In this document: positions 1-10,770 of the stretch, one piece after another
How the letters are laid out: every line of letters begins with the position of its first letter
Numbering within the stretch: the stretch's first letter is position 1
DNA from: Armigeres subalbatus
Taxonomy: Eukaryota; Arthropoda; Insecta; Diptera; Culicidae
Direction: 5' to 3'
Assembly (NCBI RefSeq): GCF_024139115.2
Contig: NC_085139.1
Span: 256,993,679 to 257,057,678, forward strand
Length of the DNA stretch: 64,000 bases
Made by a program: the position numbers and the translations under genes
The notes under the pieces: model-generated
The model's database searches: none
What the model was told of the DNA's origin: nothing
What the model saw: only the letters and a program-made list of their open reading frames with translations

Positions 1-905
1 TGTCCGCAGCACTATACGCTCAAACACCTGAGAGCTCTCCGATCAGCCTCCTTTAACGTCCATGTCTCATGGCCGTATAAAGCCACCGGAAGAATCAGAG
101 TAGTATACAGCGCGAGTTTTGTTTTCGTTTGCAGACTACGGGACTTAAGCTGGTTACGAAGTCCGTAATAAGCCCTATTTGCAGCTGCAATACGCCTTTT
201 CACCTCGCGGGTAACATCATTATCGCACGTCACTAATGTTCCAAGATACACAAATTCTTCTACCACTTCAAATTTTTCACCATCCAGCACTATTTCGCTA
301 CCACCACCACTAATGAACCCACGTTGATTGCCAGCGACCATGTACTTCGTTTTGCTGGTATTGATCGTGAGTCCAATCCTCGCTGTCTCCCTCTTAAAAG
401 GCGCAAAAACCTCTTCCACGGCACGGCGATCAATTCCGATAATATCGATATCGTCTGCAAATCCCAGGAGCATATGCGATTTTGTGATAATAGTACCGCT
501 TGTTTGCCCGCTCTTTGCACACCAGCTCTAATCGCTCCTTCGAGCGCTATATTGAACAGTAGATTCGAGAGTGCATCACCCTGCTTTAATCCATCTAAGG
601 TAACAAATGACGTCGATATTTCATCCGCAACCCATACACTTGATTTCGATTCGTCCAACGTCATACGAATCAGCCGTATCAGTTTCGCCGGAAAACCATG
701 TGCAAGCATAATTTGCCATAATTCATTCCGTTTCACTGAATCGCACGCTGCCTTGAAATCAATAAACAGATGATGTGTCTGCAAGTTATACTCCCGGAAT
801 TTATCAAGGACATTTGATCCGTCTTTGATACATTCCCCAATAAAGCAGGCTTGACAAAACTCCTCACACTCGCTAGAGTTGAATAAAATCATCATCAACA
901 AAATG
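1..905 (-). mobile_element. Non-LTR retrotransposon (LINE) reverse-transcriptase fragment, broken, cut by window edge
   Basis: Read on the minus strand, this encodes part of a LINE reverse transcriptase. In order come the palm segment LFIDFKAACDSVKRNELW (around 770-700), GLKQGDALSNLLFNIALEG (around 590-530), the catalytic FADDIDI box (around 460), the region after the palm (KTKYM, EEFVYLGTLVT), and LYGHETWTLKEADRRALR near position 40. The frame shifts once near position 503, just before the FADD box, and again near position 40, so no full protein can be made. Homology stops at about 880-905, so the element is 5'-truncated there; its 3' part continues off the left edge. The FADD box and the C-terminal LYGHETW block are shared with the LINE fragments at 42, 57 and 63 kb. 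The clade (possibly RTE-like) is not established. I am sure of the LINE identity, less sure of the exact ends. Confidence 0.85.
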
Positions 906-2110
906 CTGCCTACGCATCCTCACAATTGAGTGGAAGCGTAAAAAAGCAGAGGTACAAAAACACAGAGTGAGGAAAAGCAAAATAAAAACACATGTGAGTG
1001 AGGCGTCGGGTGAAAGAGCACTCATTGAGCCTCCGGAGCGACGCTTTGTATATGAAAAAAATCTAGGAGGCTGTTTTGAGTGTGAGTGTAAGTGAGTGTC
1101 GCAACACAAGAAAAAGATGAACAGATAGACTCGCTCTTGTTTTGCGACGCACAAGCTCGGGTATAATGATGCACAATGTTGTGAGTTTTGATGCTTATTT
1201 CTGCTCCTCAAAAAAACTCTTTCTCTTACTCATTTTCTACTCGGCGAGGAGTTTTTGGCAAGCCTGCAATAAAGTAGCAACAAGAAACTCACGTGTTTGC
1301 ACTCTGTGGGTGACTTGGTTATCGAATTAAAAAGCTTTAGAAGTGAACGCTCCCGTGAAGTCACTTGAAGGGTTGAACAAAAGTGAAAGTTGGCAACGGA
1401 ATAACAAGAGCATCATTCAGAATAAGTGTAAGAAGATCCTCTTTGCGTAACTCTATATAATAGGCTCTCATTTTTCATAGCAACTAGCTATTTTGGATCT
1501 AGTACCCATTTCAATTTTCTTTCCATTCCTTGATTTCTTCTTATCTCGATGGTCCCTTCAATATGATGTGGAGAGGCGACTGTACTAAGCTTAACCTTAA
1601 AAGACTTCGAAACCATCACAGTAGTATCAATCCTAACAAGCAACGAAGTAGTCGTTGGTCGACTTACTGTTGAACCATCAAAAGCAGTGATGTGATAGTT
1701 TGCCGGTAGACTCTCGTTTGCTCTTTCGCCATAAAAAAATAACTCCACAGACTATAGATACAAAACAGTCTAAAATTAACATTCTTATCATCACATTCAC
1801 CATCATCATCAACAAAACAATGGAAGTGATAGCATCAATTAGATTCTATCAACCGAAACGGTATCTTTCGAGCAGACGAGACTATCACCACCTATCTGAT
1901 AATTTTGCTGCCCGCATATTTATTGGATCCCATCGATAATTGCCTGATAGAATTCGCACAGTGATGGTGGATCGTATGCCAACCTACGTAGCTCGCATGC
2001 GTTTCTTCCCAATTCTGAACCACCGAATCCGGCCTTAACCGGTATGATGAACGCTGATTGGTCCTAACCTAGACCCCCGGAATTATTTACCTTCGCTTAT
2101 TGTCGTTCGT
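906..2110. other. Unassigned sequence with one unrecognised 86-codon minus-strand frame
   Basis: No gene is recognised. A minus-strand open frame of 86 codons runs from 1748 to 1488. It has mixed composition and no family motif I can name; it could be a relic of a mobile element or a captured exon. Around 900-1100 the plus strand is rich in GTGAGTGAG-like words without clear periodicity. Confidence 0.3.
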
Positions 2111-3921
2111 CGCATCATGATTGAAAACCGCGACTCCGGTCCTCTCTCTCCTTTTTGAACCGCGAAGGAAAAAAGAGAACAATACAGACTCTGAGAACAT
2201 CAAGCGGCGACAAGAGCCACTCTGAACGGCCGGCGACGGGATGTGCGCGATATCTCGGACCGTATGGCTCAGTAAGTGAGTCGCCGTTGAACAACACCGA
2301 ACGCCGAACGTCGAGTGGCTGCGCGTCTATCTCGACCAAAATCAGACTTATCAAGAAAGGTGCCGGCTGAAAAGGAAAAAACGGAGGTCGAGAACGGACA
2401 AAGGGTGGCACAGGATTTGAATTTCGGATTTAGTTTATTTTCGGAAACGCCAAACCGACTTCAAGCGTTCGACACCGCGCCGTCTCTGTCGTCGTCGCTG
2501 GGGTATTGTTGTTCGTACTGCGATCGTAAAAGTCATAAGTAGTGGTCGCGGAACGGATCGGAAATCTTGAAGTTAGAAGAATTATAAGTGAAAAGGGGGT
2601 GGTGAAATTTGGGGGAAAACAGCGCTGAAGGGGTTGACGAGTGCGGTGTACAGTGACGAGTTACTGAATAAAAGTCGGACAAAACTGGAGTGCGAGTTGG
2701 GCTTTGAAGTTCATGAGAATTGAAGCTATATGAAACTTGTTCAAAATGATCGCTTGTTTCTTACGATTTACGGCTTTCTCCATAGAAGTTGAATCTGTCC
2801 AAAAACTAATGACATTTCTGTAACTTGATTCAACTGTAAATCTTGTTGGTAAAAAACAAAATATATCAAAATTCACAGCAAAAGGGATTGAAAAATTAGG
2901 ATACGGTTCTCCATCATGTTTCGAACTGCCTTCTATACAGTGGCTTCCCAAATAGACGATTAGGAATCGATTTTCCCGTTTCTTTTTGCGAAAAACTGAG
3001 AAAATCGTAAACATATAAGACAATTCTTTGTTTTTGAGTGTGGTTCATGTGGATGAGATGAAACCCAGTACGATTTTGTAAAATCCAAAAATATTTGTCT
3101 TATGTAGGTTTGAGATTTTAGATTTGCCGAAACGAAAACAACCAACCGAAATAAACTTCGACCGGCATTCTGGTCACTGTGATCGACGCTCGATCGCCCA
3201 CCCGCGTGTGCAACCATTAATGAGCGATTTCGACCGATACGATTGCTCTAAGTGGCCGACCATGCGTCTCCATCCGAAAGTGCGGTGCAGTGTAGTGGAT
3301 TGAATTGGTTTTATCCGCTCTGGCACGGTGCGGTGAACGCGACAAGACGAGACAGGGGCGAATGTTTATCGCGCACCGCGGCGGCACTTATCTACTTTTT
3401 GGAGCAGCCCCAGTAGCCAGAGCGCACGCAGAAATGCTGTTAACCAGTGTTATCGAATCGAATCGCCAAATACAGCAGCAGCAACAATAATAAGACAAGT
3501 GTATCGACGCCACCGCTACCGACCGCGCGCCGCCATATAGTTTTTCGGCGGTTGTATATTTGTAGTGACCATTAGAGGCGATAGTCGAAAAAATGCGAGC
3601 TGGATCCGGACAAGAAAAGATATCGTCTTACACCTCGTCTTAACGGGGTAAGCGCCAACCGGCCGTGGGGGTGCCGGTGAAGAAGTGAAGCTTGTGACGA
3701 AGGAGTGTGGTGCGAAGAAGAGGTGGATTTGGTGGCAGGCGTGGGCGCTTATCGTTAATGTAAACAGCCAAAAGCGCAAAATTTGGTGGTGAAGATTTGC
3801 AAAAACTCGGTTCTTTTGGTTTCGGATTTCACGGCTCACAACGGGCGGACTTTCTTGTGTGATTTTATTAGAGCAGAGATTCTCAACCTTCGACGGATAA
3901 AAGCAAAACAATGAGGAAGGC
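2111..3921 (+). promoter_or_regulatory. GC-rich promoter/5'-UTR-like block ending at a consensus splice donor
   Basis: This block is clearly richer in GC and CG dinucleotides than its AT-rich surroundings. It holds features common in insect 5' UTRs: CAG/CAA runs (3,472-3,490), many short open frames, GTCGTCGTCG (about 2,490) and several ATGs followed by early stops. It ends in AAAACAATGAGGAAGGC followed by GTAAGT at 3,922, a good donor preceded by an ATG with A at -3. Other donor-like words are GTAAGT near 2,272 and GTAAGC near 3,646. The next plus-strand coding exon that I can see begins at 27,407, so the simplest reading is a 5' exon of the adenylyl cyclase gene with a 23-kb first intron. 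No transcript evidence is available; it could belong to another gene. Confidence 0.35.
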
Positions 3922-5659
3922 GTAAGTAGCTTCGGGAACGATTTTTGCATATTATGAACTTGTTACATTTTGTGAATTTTCTTCATTTTTGAGGAATAAA
4001 GTTTTTGGAAAATATCTCTCGCCTTTATTCAAAACCACAGTAGAAAGATAATAATGCGTTTCAAAATACTTTCTTTTTGTGCATATTGAGTATACCTACA
4101 AATGGTACAAACTCACCTTCCAGATTTTTAAGCAAGGCTGAATTTCTTAAATCTACCAAATCTTTAACGATTTTATGTTCTCAATGAATGAAAAAAACCT
4201 TCGTAAAAGTTTTTGAACAAGAAATAGTGTGAAAAATTTCTTCAATTGCTTCAGTGTACTATCAATAATCTAATCTAGGTAGGTGGCCGTCCAATAACTT
4301 CAGCATACTTGGAAGTAGATAAATGCAACATCAACTTAACTGAAAATATGTACCTATTTCTTTCCAATTTATTTTGCACCCTTATGCTTGTACGAGATCA
4401 TCCAAATCCCTTTATTGGACAGGTCGGGTCGACGGTTCCGATTACATAGGAAATCTTCATTGGATGAATTTCGCTTTTTTTGTTATTCGTACCAACGTCA
4501 TTTTTTGGATTTGATAATTTCGTGGAGAAAATTGATGGCCAGTATTTGGGTAACTTGGAACTGGTTTCGGGGCTCTCGTCGTAGATTTCTCCTTGGATTC
4601 TCTCTGAGAGTGGATTTTCTTCTCAAAAATGTTAAAAAATAATTTTACTTCCATGTTTTCTATTATTGTTATTTATTTGTTTTTTGACAAAATTTAAGTA
4701 GTTTGTGTCATAAAATAACATGCGCAATCGGATTTATCGTGAATATTGGGATTGTAGAAGCTTAAAATCAACGCGCTTCTAAATTGTCAAATATTTACTT
4801 AAAAATAGAAAATTAAATAATTTTCTCAAATTCTCAAAATATTTCAATTTCAAATAATATGAATACGTGAGTATCGTCGCGTTGCGTCGCACGTCGCGTT
4901 TACTCTGAATTTACCATTAGAATAAAAAAATATCAGTCTAAAGTTTAAAGTCTAAAAATTATCAGTCTAAAGTTTACTGGAAGAAATTTTTGTAAGTTGA
5001 GGCAAATGCGGCATATTATTCTACTTCATCAACATTACATCTTCAAATAAAATATTTCTGACTCTCATAATAGTTTATATACATAAAGAAATTTTTAACT
5101 CCAACTATTTTTAAAATCAATAGTGAACAAATTTTGAATATCATTATACTAACCTTTTCGGCGACATTCTACAAACATTTTAACAAGAAAAGCTCATCGC
5201 ATACAATTCTGAACATTTAGCAATAGAAAACTGACCGAACATTGGATTACATTAGGAACGAAGACAAGATGCTTAGTAGATCAGTGAAGATTTTTTTCCT
5301 TCAATGCCATTGAGAATCACATGGCATGTTTATGAGATACCATTAACTGTATGATCAGTATGGAAATAAGTGTTTTCCACGGATATACGGATTTTTTACC
5401 ATCCGTATTTTTCGCTAGTGTACTTGGAAGGAAGGGGTCATATACACCAGCTACAATAATGTGAATAGTGCATGTCAAAAATGAAGAAAAAAAACCTCCC
5501 CTTCTTTACTTTCTATAGAAAACCAAATTATTCTTGCATGAATAATTTTTATGACTCTTCATCGCATCACTTCGAAACATTTTCAGCAAAAGACACAATA
5601 TACTCAATTGCGTATATATTTCACAGCATTTCAGATGCACGCGTCTTATTTCTCTTTGA
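3922..5659. other. AT-rich sequence, nothing recognised
   Basis: I see no coding potential, RNA gene or repeat structure here. If the 5' exon ending at 3,921 is real, this is the start of its intron. Confidence 0.4.
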
Positions 5660-6976
5660 AATTCGGTCGGAATCCGCTTCGGAATTCGTTCAGAATCCCT
5701 TTCGGAATTCGGTCAAAATTCCTTTCGGGATTCGATCATAATTCCTATCGGGATTCAGTCAGAATCCCTTCGGAATTCTGTCGGAATCCCCATTCGGGAT
5801 TCTGTCGGAATCCCCTTCGAGATTCTGTAGGAATCCCCTGCGGGATTCTGTCGGAATCCCCTTCAATTCTGTCGGAATCCCTTCGATTCTGTCGGAATCC
5901 CCTTCGGGATTCTGTCGGAATCCCTTCGATTCTGTCGGAATCCCTTCGGGATTCTGTCGGAATCCCTTCAATTCTGTCGGAATCCCCTTCGGGATTCTGT
6001 CGGAATCCCTTCGGGATTCTGTCGGAATCCCTTCGAGATTCTTTCGGAATCCCCTTCGGGATTCTGTCGGAATCCTTCAGGATTCTGTCGGAATCCCCTT
6101 CGATTCTGGCGGAATCCTTCGGGATTCTGGCGGAATCCCCTTCGATTCTGGCGGAATCCTTCGATTCTGTCGGAATCCCTTCGGGATTCTGTCGGAATCC
6201 CCTTCGATTCTGTCGGAATCCCCTTCGATTCAGTCGGAATCCTTCGATTCAGTCGGAATCCCCTTCGATTCAGTCGGAATCCCTTCGGGATTCTGTCGGA
6301 ATCCCTTCGATTCTGTCAGGAATCCTTCGATTCTGTCGGAATCCCCTTCGATTCTGTCGGAATCCCTTCGGGATTCTGGCGGAATCCCTTCAAGATCAGT
6401 CGGAATCCTTCGGGATTCGGTCAGGTCCTTCGGGATTCGGTCAGGAATCCCTTCAGGATCGGTCGGAATCCCTTCGGGATTCGGTCGGAATCCCCTTCGG
6501 GATCAGTCGGAATCCCTTCGGGATCGGTCAGGAATCCTTCGGGATCAGTCGGAATCCCTTCGGGATTCAGTCGGAATCCCTTCAGGATCGGTCGGAATCC
6601 TTCGGGATCGGTCGGAATCCCTTCAGGATCAGTCAGAATCCCCCTCAGTATTCGGTCAGAATCCCCTTCAGGATTCGGTCAAAATCCCCTTCAGGATTCG
6701 GTCGGAATCCCCTTCGGGATTCGGTCGGAATCCCCTTCGGGATTCGGTCGGAATCCCCTTCGGGATTCGGTCGGAATCCCCTTCGGGATTCGGTCGGAAT
6801 CCCCTTCGGGATTCGGTCGGAATCCCCTTCGGGATTCGGTCGGAATCCCCTTCGGGATTCGGTCGGAATCCCCTTCGGGATTCGGTCAGAATTCCCTTCG
6901 GTCGAAATCCCCTTCGGGATTCGGTCGGAATCCTCTTCGGGATTTGGTCGAAATCTCCTTCGGGATTCGGTCGGAA
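5660..6976. repeat. 23-bp palindromic minisatellite array (spacer CTGTCGG changing to CGGTCGG)
   Basis: Tandem units share the 18-bp core GAATCCCCTTCGGGATTC, a perfect 7-bp dyad around a 4-base loop, followed by a short spacer. In the left part the spacer reads TGTCG and many units are shortened (CCTTCGATTC) or use a CATTC loop. From about 6,660 the units are nearly identical 23-mers with spacer GGTCG. The left edge (5,660-5,770) is diverged. No stop codon occurs in the unit on either strand, which produces a spurious open frame of 477 codons. Confidence 0.95.
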
Positions 6977-7301
6977 CACGCTAAAATGAACTACTCAAAA
7001 TTGAGTCGAATCCGACTCATTTTCATTAAAAACAGGACAACTCAAAATTTGAGTAAAGATACTACTTCAATAAAATGATGATTTCGCGAAAGTTAAGCTT
7101 GGCCTTCCATCAATTTTTAATACGACAGATGCGAATCAGGTTTATCTATCTATCTATGTGCATTTTACGACAAACAGACTCCTAGTTTAAGTGCAATCAT
7201 CATTTTATTGAAGTAGTATCTTTACTCAAATTTTAAGTTGTCCTGTTTTTAATGAAAATGAGTCGGATCTGACTCAATTTTGAGTAGTTCATTTTAGCGT
7301 G
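6977..7301. mobile_element. MITE with 107-bp terminal inverted repeats, inserted in the minisatellite
   Basis: The left arm 6,977-7,083 and right arm 7,195-7,301 are reverse complements with only a few mismatches. Both begin CACGCTAAAATGAACTACTC when read inward. The satellite is interrupted in the middle of a unit, and AA flanks both ends (6,975-6,976 and 7,302-7,303), a possible 2-bp target duplication. The loop has a short TATC run and no coding potential. Superfamily is not determined. Confidence 0.85.
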
Positions 7302-7992
7302 AATCCTTCTGGATTTGGTCGGAATCCTTCGATTCGGTCGGAATCCTTCGATTCGGTCGGAATCCCTTCGAGTTCGGTCGGAATCCCTTCGGATTCGGTC
7401 GGAATCCCCTTCGGGATTCGGTCGGAATCCCCTTCGGGATTCGGTCGGAATCCCCTTCGGGATTCGGTCGGAATCCCCTTCGGGATTCGGTCGGAATCCC
7501 CTTCGGGATTCGGTCGGAATCCCCTTCGGGATTCGGTCGGAATCCCCTTCGGGATTCGGTCGGAATCCCCTTCGGGATTCGGTCGGAATCCCCTTCGGGA
7601 TTCGGTCGGAATCCCCTTCGGGATTCGGTCGGAATCCCCTTCGGGATTCGGTCGGAATCCCTTTCGGGATTCTGTCGAAATCCCCTTCGGGATTCTGTCG
7701 GAATCCCCTTCGGGATTCTGTCGGAATCCCCTTCGGGATTCTGTCGGAATCCCGACGAGAGTTCGTTTGAATTTCCTTCGGGATTCCGTTCGATTTCTCT
7801 TCGGGATTCCGTTCGAATCCCTTGCAAGATTCTGTTTGGATTCCGTGCGCGACTATGGTTGAATCACCTTTGAGATTCTGATTCAATTTCCTGCAGGATT
7901 TGGTTAGAATACTCTTTGGGATCTTGTTCGAATGCCTTCAAGAATTTGTTTCGAATCCCCTTCAGGATTCTGTTCTAATTGCATTCGGGATT
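7302..7992. repeat. 23-bp palindromic minisatellite array, right half of the interrupted array
   Basis: This continues the array on the left of the MITE. About a dozen nearly perfect 23-bp units with GGTCG spacer lie between 7,385 and 7,665; then come units with TGTCG spacer, then diverged units (GATTCCGTTCGAAT-like) to about 7,990. Spurious open frames occur in several reading frames on both strands. Confidence 0.95.
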
Positions 7993-8310
7993 CGACAAGA
8001 AATCTCAAAGCCATTTTATCAGAATCACAAGAAGGATTAGAAATGCATCCCAGAATGGCTTCAAAAATAATTTCCAACAAAATACTAACAAAAATTCCAA
8101 CAGAATCCAAAAAAGAATTCAAACAAAATCTGGAAAGGGCTTCCAAAAGACCCAGAAAGGATTTAAACGGCTCGAAAGGGATTCAAATAGAAGAACTCCG
8201 GAAGGTAGTTGAACAGTATTCTGAAAAGGATTAAAACATAATCCAGAAAACGATTCAAACAGATATCTCAAGAGGAATAACAGAATCTCAAAAGCTTTTC
8301 GAAATCTCAC
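7993..8310. repeat. Decayed minisatellite in inverted orientation
   Basis: Diverged units such as CAGAATCCAAAAAAGAATTC and AAAGGGATTCAAATAGAA keep a spacing of about 23 bases, but the degenerate spacer motif (TTTGTT-like on the left) now appears as its complement (AACAAA). The flank therefore looks inverted relative to 7,740-7,990, with the switch near 7,993. Confidence 0.6.
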
Positions 8311-9420
8311 AAAGGTAAGCGATTTGAATATATATTACTCAGATTTTCTTTAAATTTTTTACCCGTTGACTATTGTTTAGTAATGTTCTTATTGTAAGGG
8401 ATTTGATTCAAAACTAGTAGGATTTCTAATAGAAAATGCGAATTCACAAAATTCAAAAATTGTGGCATAATTTGGTGGATTTGTTCATTTTGAGGATTAG
8501 ACGATTTTGGATTCCAAGACGATTGCGATGTTTAGTTCAGCGTTGAATCGCTGCACGGTGGAGTAACTAGAACAAATGGCTGGCCAAAAACCCTTTCTCG
8601 TTTTTCGAACTTTTGCATAGTATTATATTTTTAGAATATTCTTCAATATTATCTCCATTATGTGTCATTGAAATTTTTACGTTTGTTCCTTATTAGTATT
8701 AATGACAACCTATCAAAAATCATGTTAATTTGATGGTTTTTAGCGTGCCGTAAGACAAAGATCAGTTACCACTGCTGACTAATCTAAACAACACATATAA
8801 TGTTAGGTTTATAGTACACAAAACATCATTTATAGACTGCCCTAGGATCTCCATGAGTTGAAATGAATTATATTTAACATTAAGATATTATTTCATAAAC
8901 ATAAATAATATGGAGTTTTTGACATTTTTTAACAAACTTCATTATTAAAAAAGTAGAAGTACTCCCTCGTATTCCGCTACGAGATTGTACACACATGAAA
9001 ATATAGGCTTTCATCTTTCCATTGCGGGTTAAAGATCATCCGCACTCGTCCGCAAACGAATTTGCGAGTAACTTCAAAATAGGTTGTTTTCATATTTTCG
9101 GCCATTGTTTTCAACAGTATATAGGCAGAAAAATTCCGCAGATAGCTTTTTCTGGATTTCGAGGCATTTGACACATAGACATGATTGAATACAACAGTAA
9201 CATGCTCTGTTTTTTGTTATTCATTCGTTCATTTGGTAGGCTCAAATGCTGTAGGGCGTTACGGAGCCGATAAAAAAAACTTTTTAATGCAATGTTGTAA
9301 CCTAACCCTCAAATAATAATGTTAGTTTGGGGCATCTGCTACTCATTTAAATCTCTACAAAGCATAGCGAATGCTCTATTATCTTTCATCTCCTTCCCAC
9401 TAACCAATCTTATGAAAAAT
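8311..9420. other. Nothing recognised
   Basis: AT-rich sequence without coding signal. A phrase near 8,520-8,620 (ATGGCTGGCCAAAAACCC...) resembles one near 16,490-16,550, suggesting a dispersed repeat fragment. Confidence 0.3.
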
Positions 9421-9775
9421 TTAAATATCAAATGTATTGAATTTGGCGATTGCATTGACAACAGATATGTAAAACTCGATATAACTTAAATACATAATAG
9501 TTGATATTATGTGGACAAGTTGAAGCAAAGAAATAATATGGGGTAGGGAATGAAACGGGCAAGTGCCACTTCAAGCTAAATAAAAAACAATTCGAATAAG
9601 CAGTCTACTTGGTCTTAAGTGAAGTAACCATATGAGGCAACCTTGTACATATGACCAAAACAGGAAATAGAAAGAAATATTTCCTCTCCAAAAATAATCA
9701 ATCCTATGTTTGTAAGATGAAGATGTTTTTAGCAGAAAGTTTATGAACGACCCTACAGGGTGCAAAAACAATTGC
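9421..9775. repeat. Duplicated segment, copy 1
   Basis: About 350 bp beginning AAATATCAAATGTATTG and ending near AGGGTGCAAAAACAATTG recurs in the same orientation at about 10,412-10,770 with only scattered substitutions and short indels. No terminal inverted repeat or coding frame is visible, so it is either a tandem-type segmental duplication or two insertions of one element. Confidence 0.85.
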
Positions 9776-10411
9776 TATGAATCAGACTTCTTTCATTTCT
9801 ATTAGATTTACTCTTAATACGTGTTTTGTGTTGGAATTAGAAATTGGATCAAAGTCTAAAGTAGAATAGAATCAAAGACTGAACTGAACTTTCCGTCAAA
9901 GACTTTAAAATAAATAAATGAATGAATGAAATTTCGCAGCCTAATCAATTTTTTCATCATTCCCGGGGTTCTTCTAGAAATTGATCCAAAGAATTTTCAA
10001 ACGTTTTTCGTCTAAATGATTCACTTTGTTGCTGTTGTCGAAAACGTATGGCATCTGCTTGGTGCAGGTGCTGAATTTCAAGAAGTAAGACGTAAAATAG
10101 ACTGATGGGCTATTGACCCCACCACACCCCCACCCCCAAGCCACCTGAGCTAGTTATGTCATGGGTTTCAGTTGCCACAGGTTTCAGTTAAGTCACAGAG
10201 CTTAATTCGGCGAAATTGATTTCCCGATTCCAGTCGGATGATTCATTTAGCTGTTCTGATCACTCACGTAGTCACAACCGAAGATATGGACAACCAGTCT
10301 GACCTATCTGAATCGTTAAGCTAACAACATTCCACAGCCACAATATGTTTGTTTATGACCTATCAAGGTCACTTTTGGAATTGAAGCTTTGATTGTACTC
10401 CCTCCCAAAAA
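9776..10411. other. Spacer between duplicated segments
   Basis: Non-repetitive sequence with a C-rich tract (CCCACCCCCAAGCC) near 10,125. No gene seen. Confidence 0.35.
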
Positions 10412-10770
10412 TCTAAATATCAATTGTATTGAATTTGGCGATTGCATTGACAACAGATATGTAAAGCTCGATATAACTTAAATACATAATAGTTGATATT
10501 ATGTGGACAAGTTGAAGCAAAGAAATAATATGGGGTAAGGAATAAAACAGGCAAGTTCCATTTCAAGCTAAATAAAAACAATTCGAATAAGCAGTCTACT
10601 TGGTCTTAAGTGAAGTAACCATATGAGGCAACCTTGTACATAGGACCAAAACAGGAAATAAAAAGAAACATTTCCTCTCCAAAAATAATCAATCCTATGT
10701 TATTGTAAGATGAAGATGTTTTTAGCAGAAAGTTTATGAACGACCCATAAGGGTGCAAAAACAATAGCCA
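10412..10770. repeat. Duplicated segment, copy 2
   Basis: Same-orientation copy of 9,421-9,775. Small differences include CAATTGTATTG for CAAATGTATTG and CCCATAAGGGTGC for CCCTACAGGGTGC. The two copies share no flanking duplication that I can see. Confidence 0.85.

Noticed and set aside
324..773. Plus-strand frame of 149 codons
   Set aside because: Shadow of the LINE reverse transcriptase on the minus strand.
5660..8310. CRISPR-like array of palindromic repeats
   Set aside because: Units are directly adjacent with a 5-7 base spacer that is itself conserved, and the context is a eukaryotic gene.
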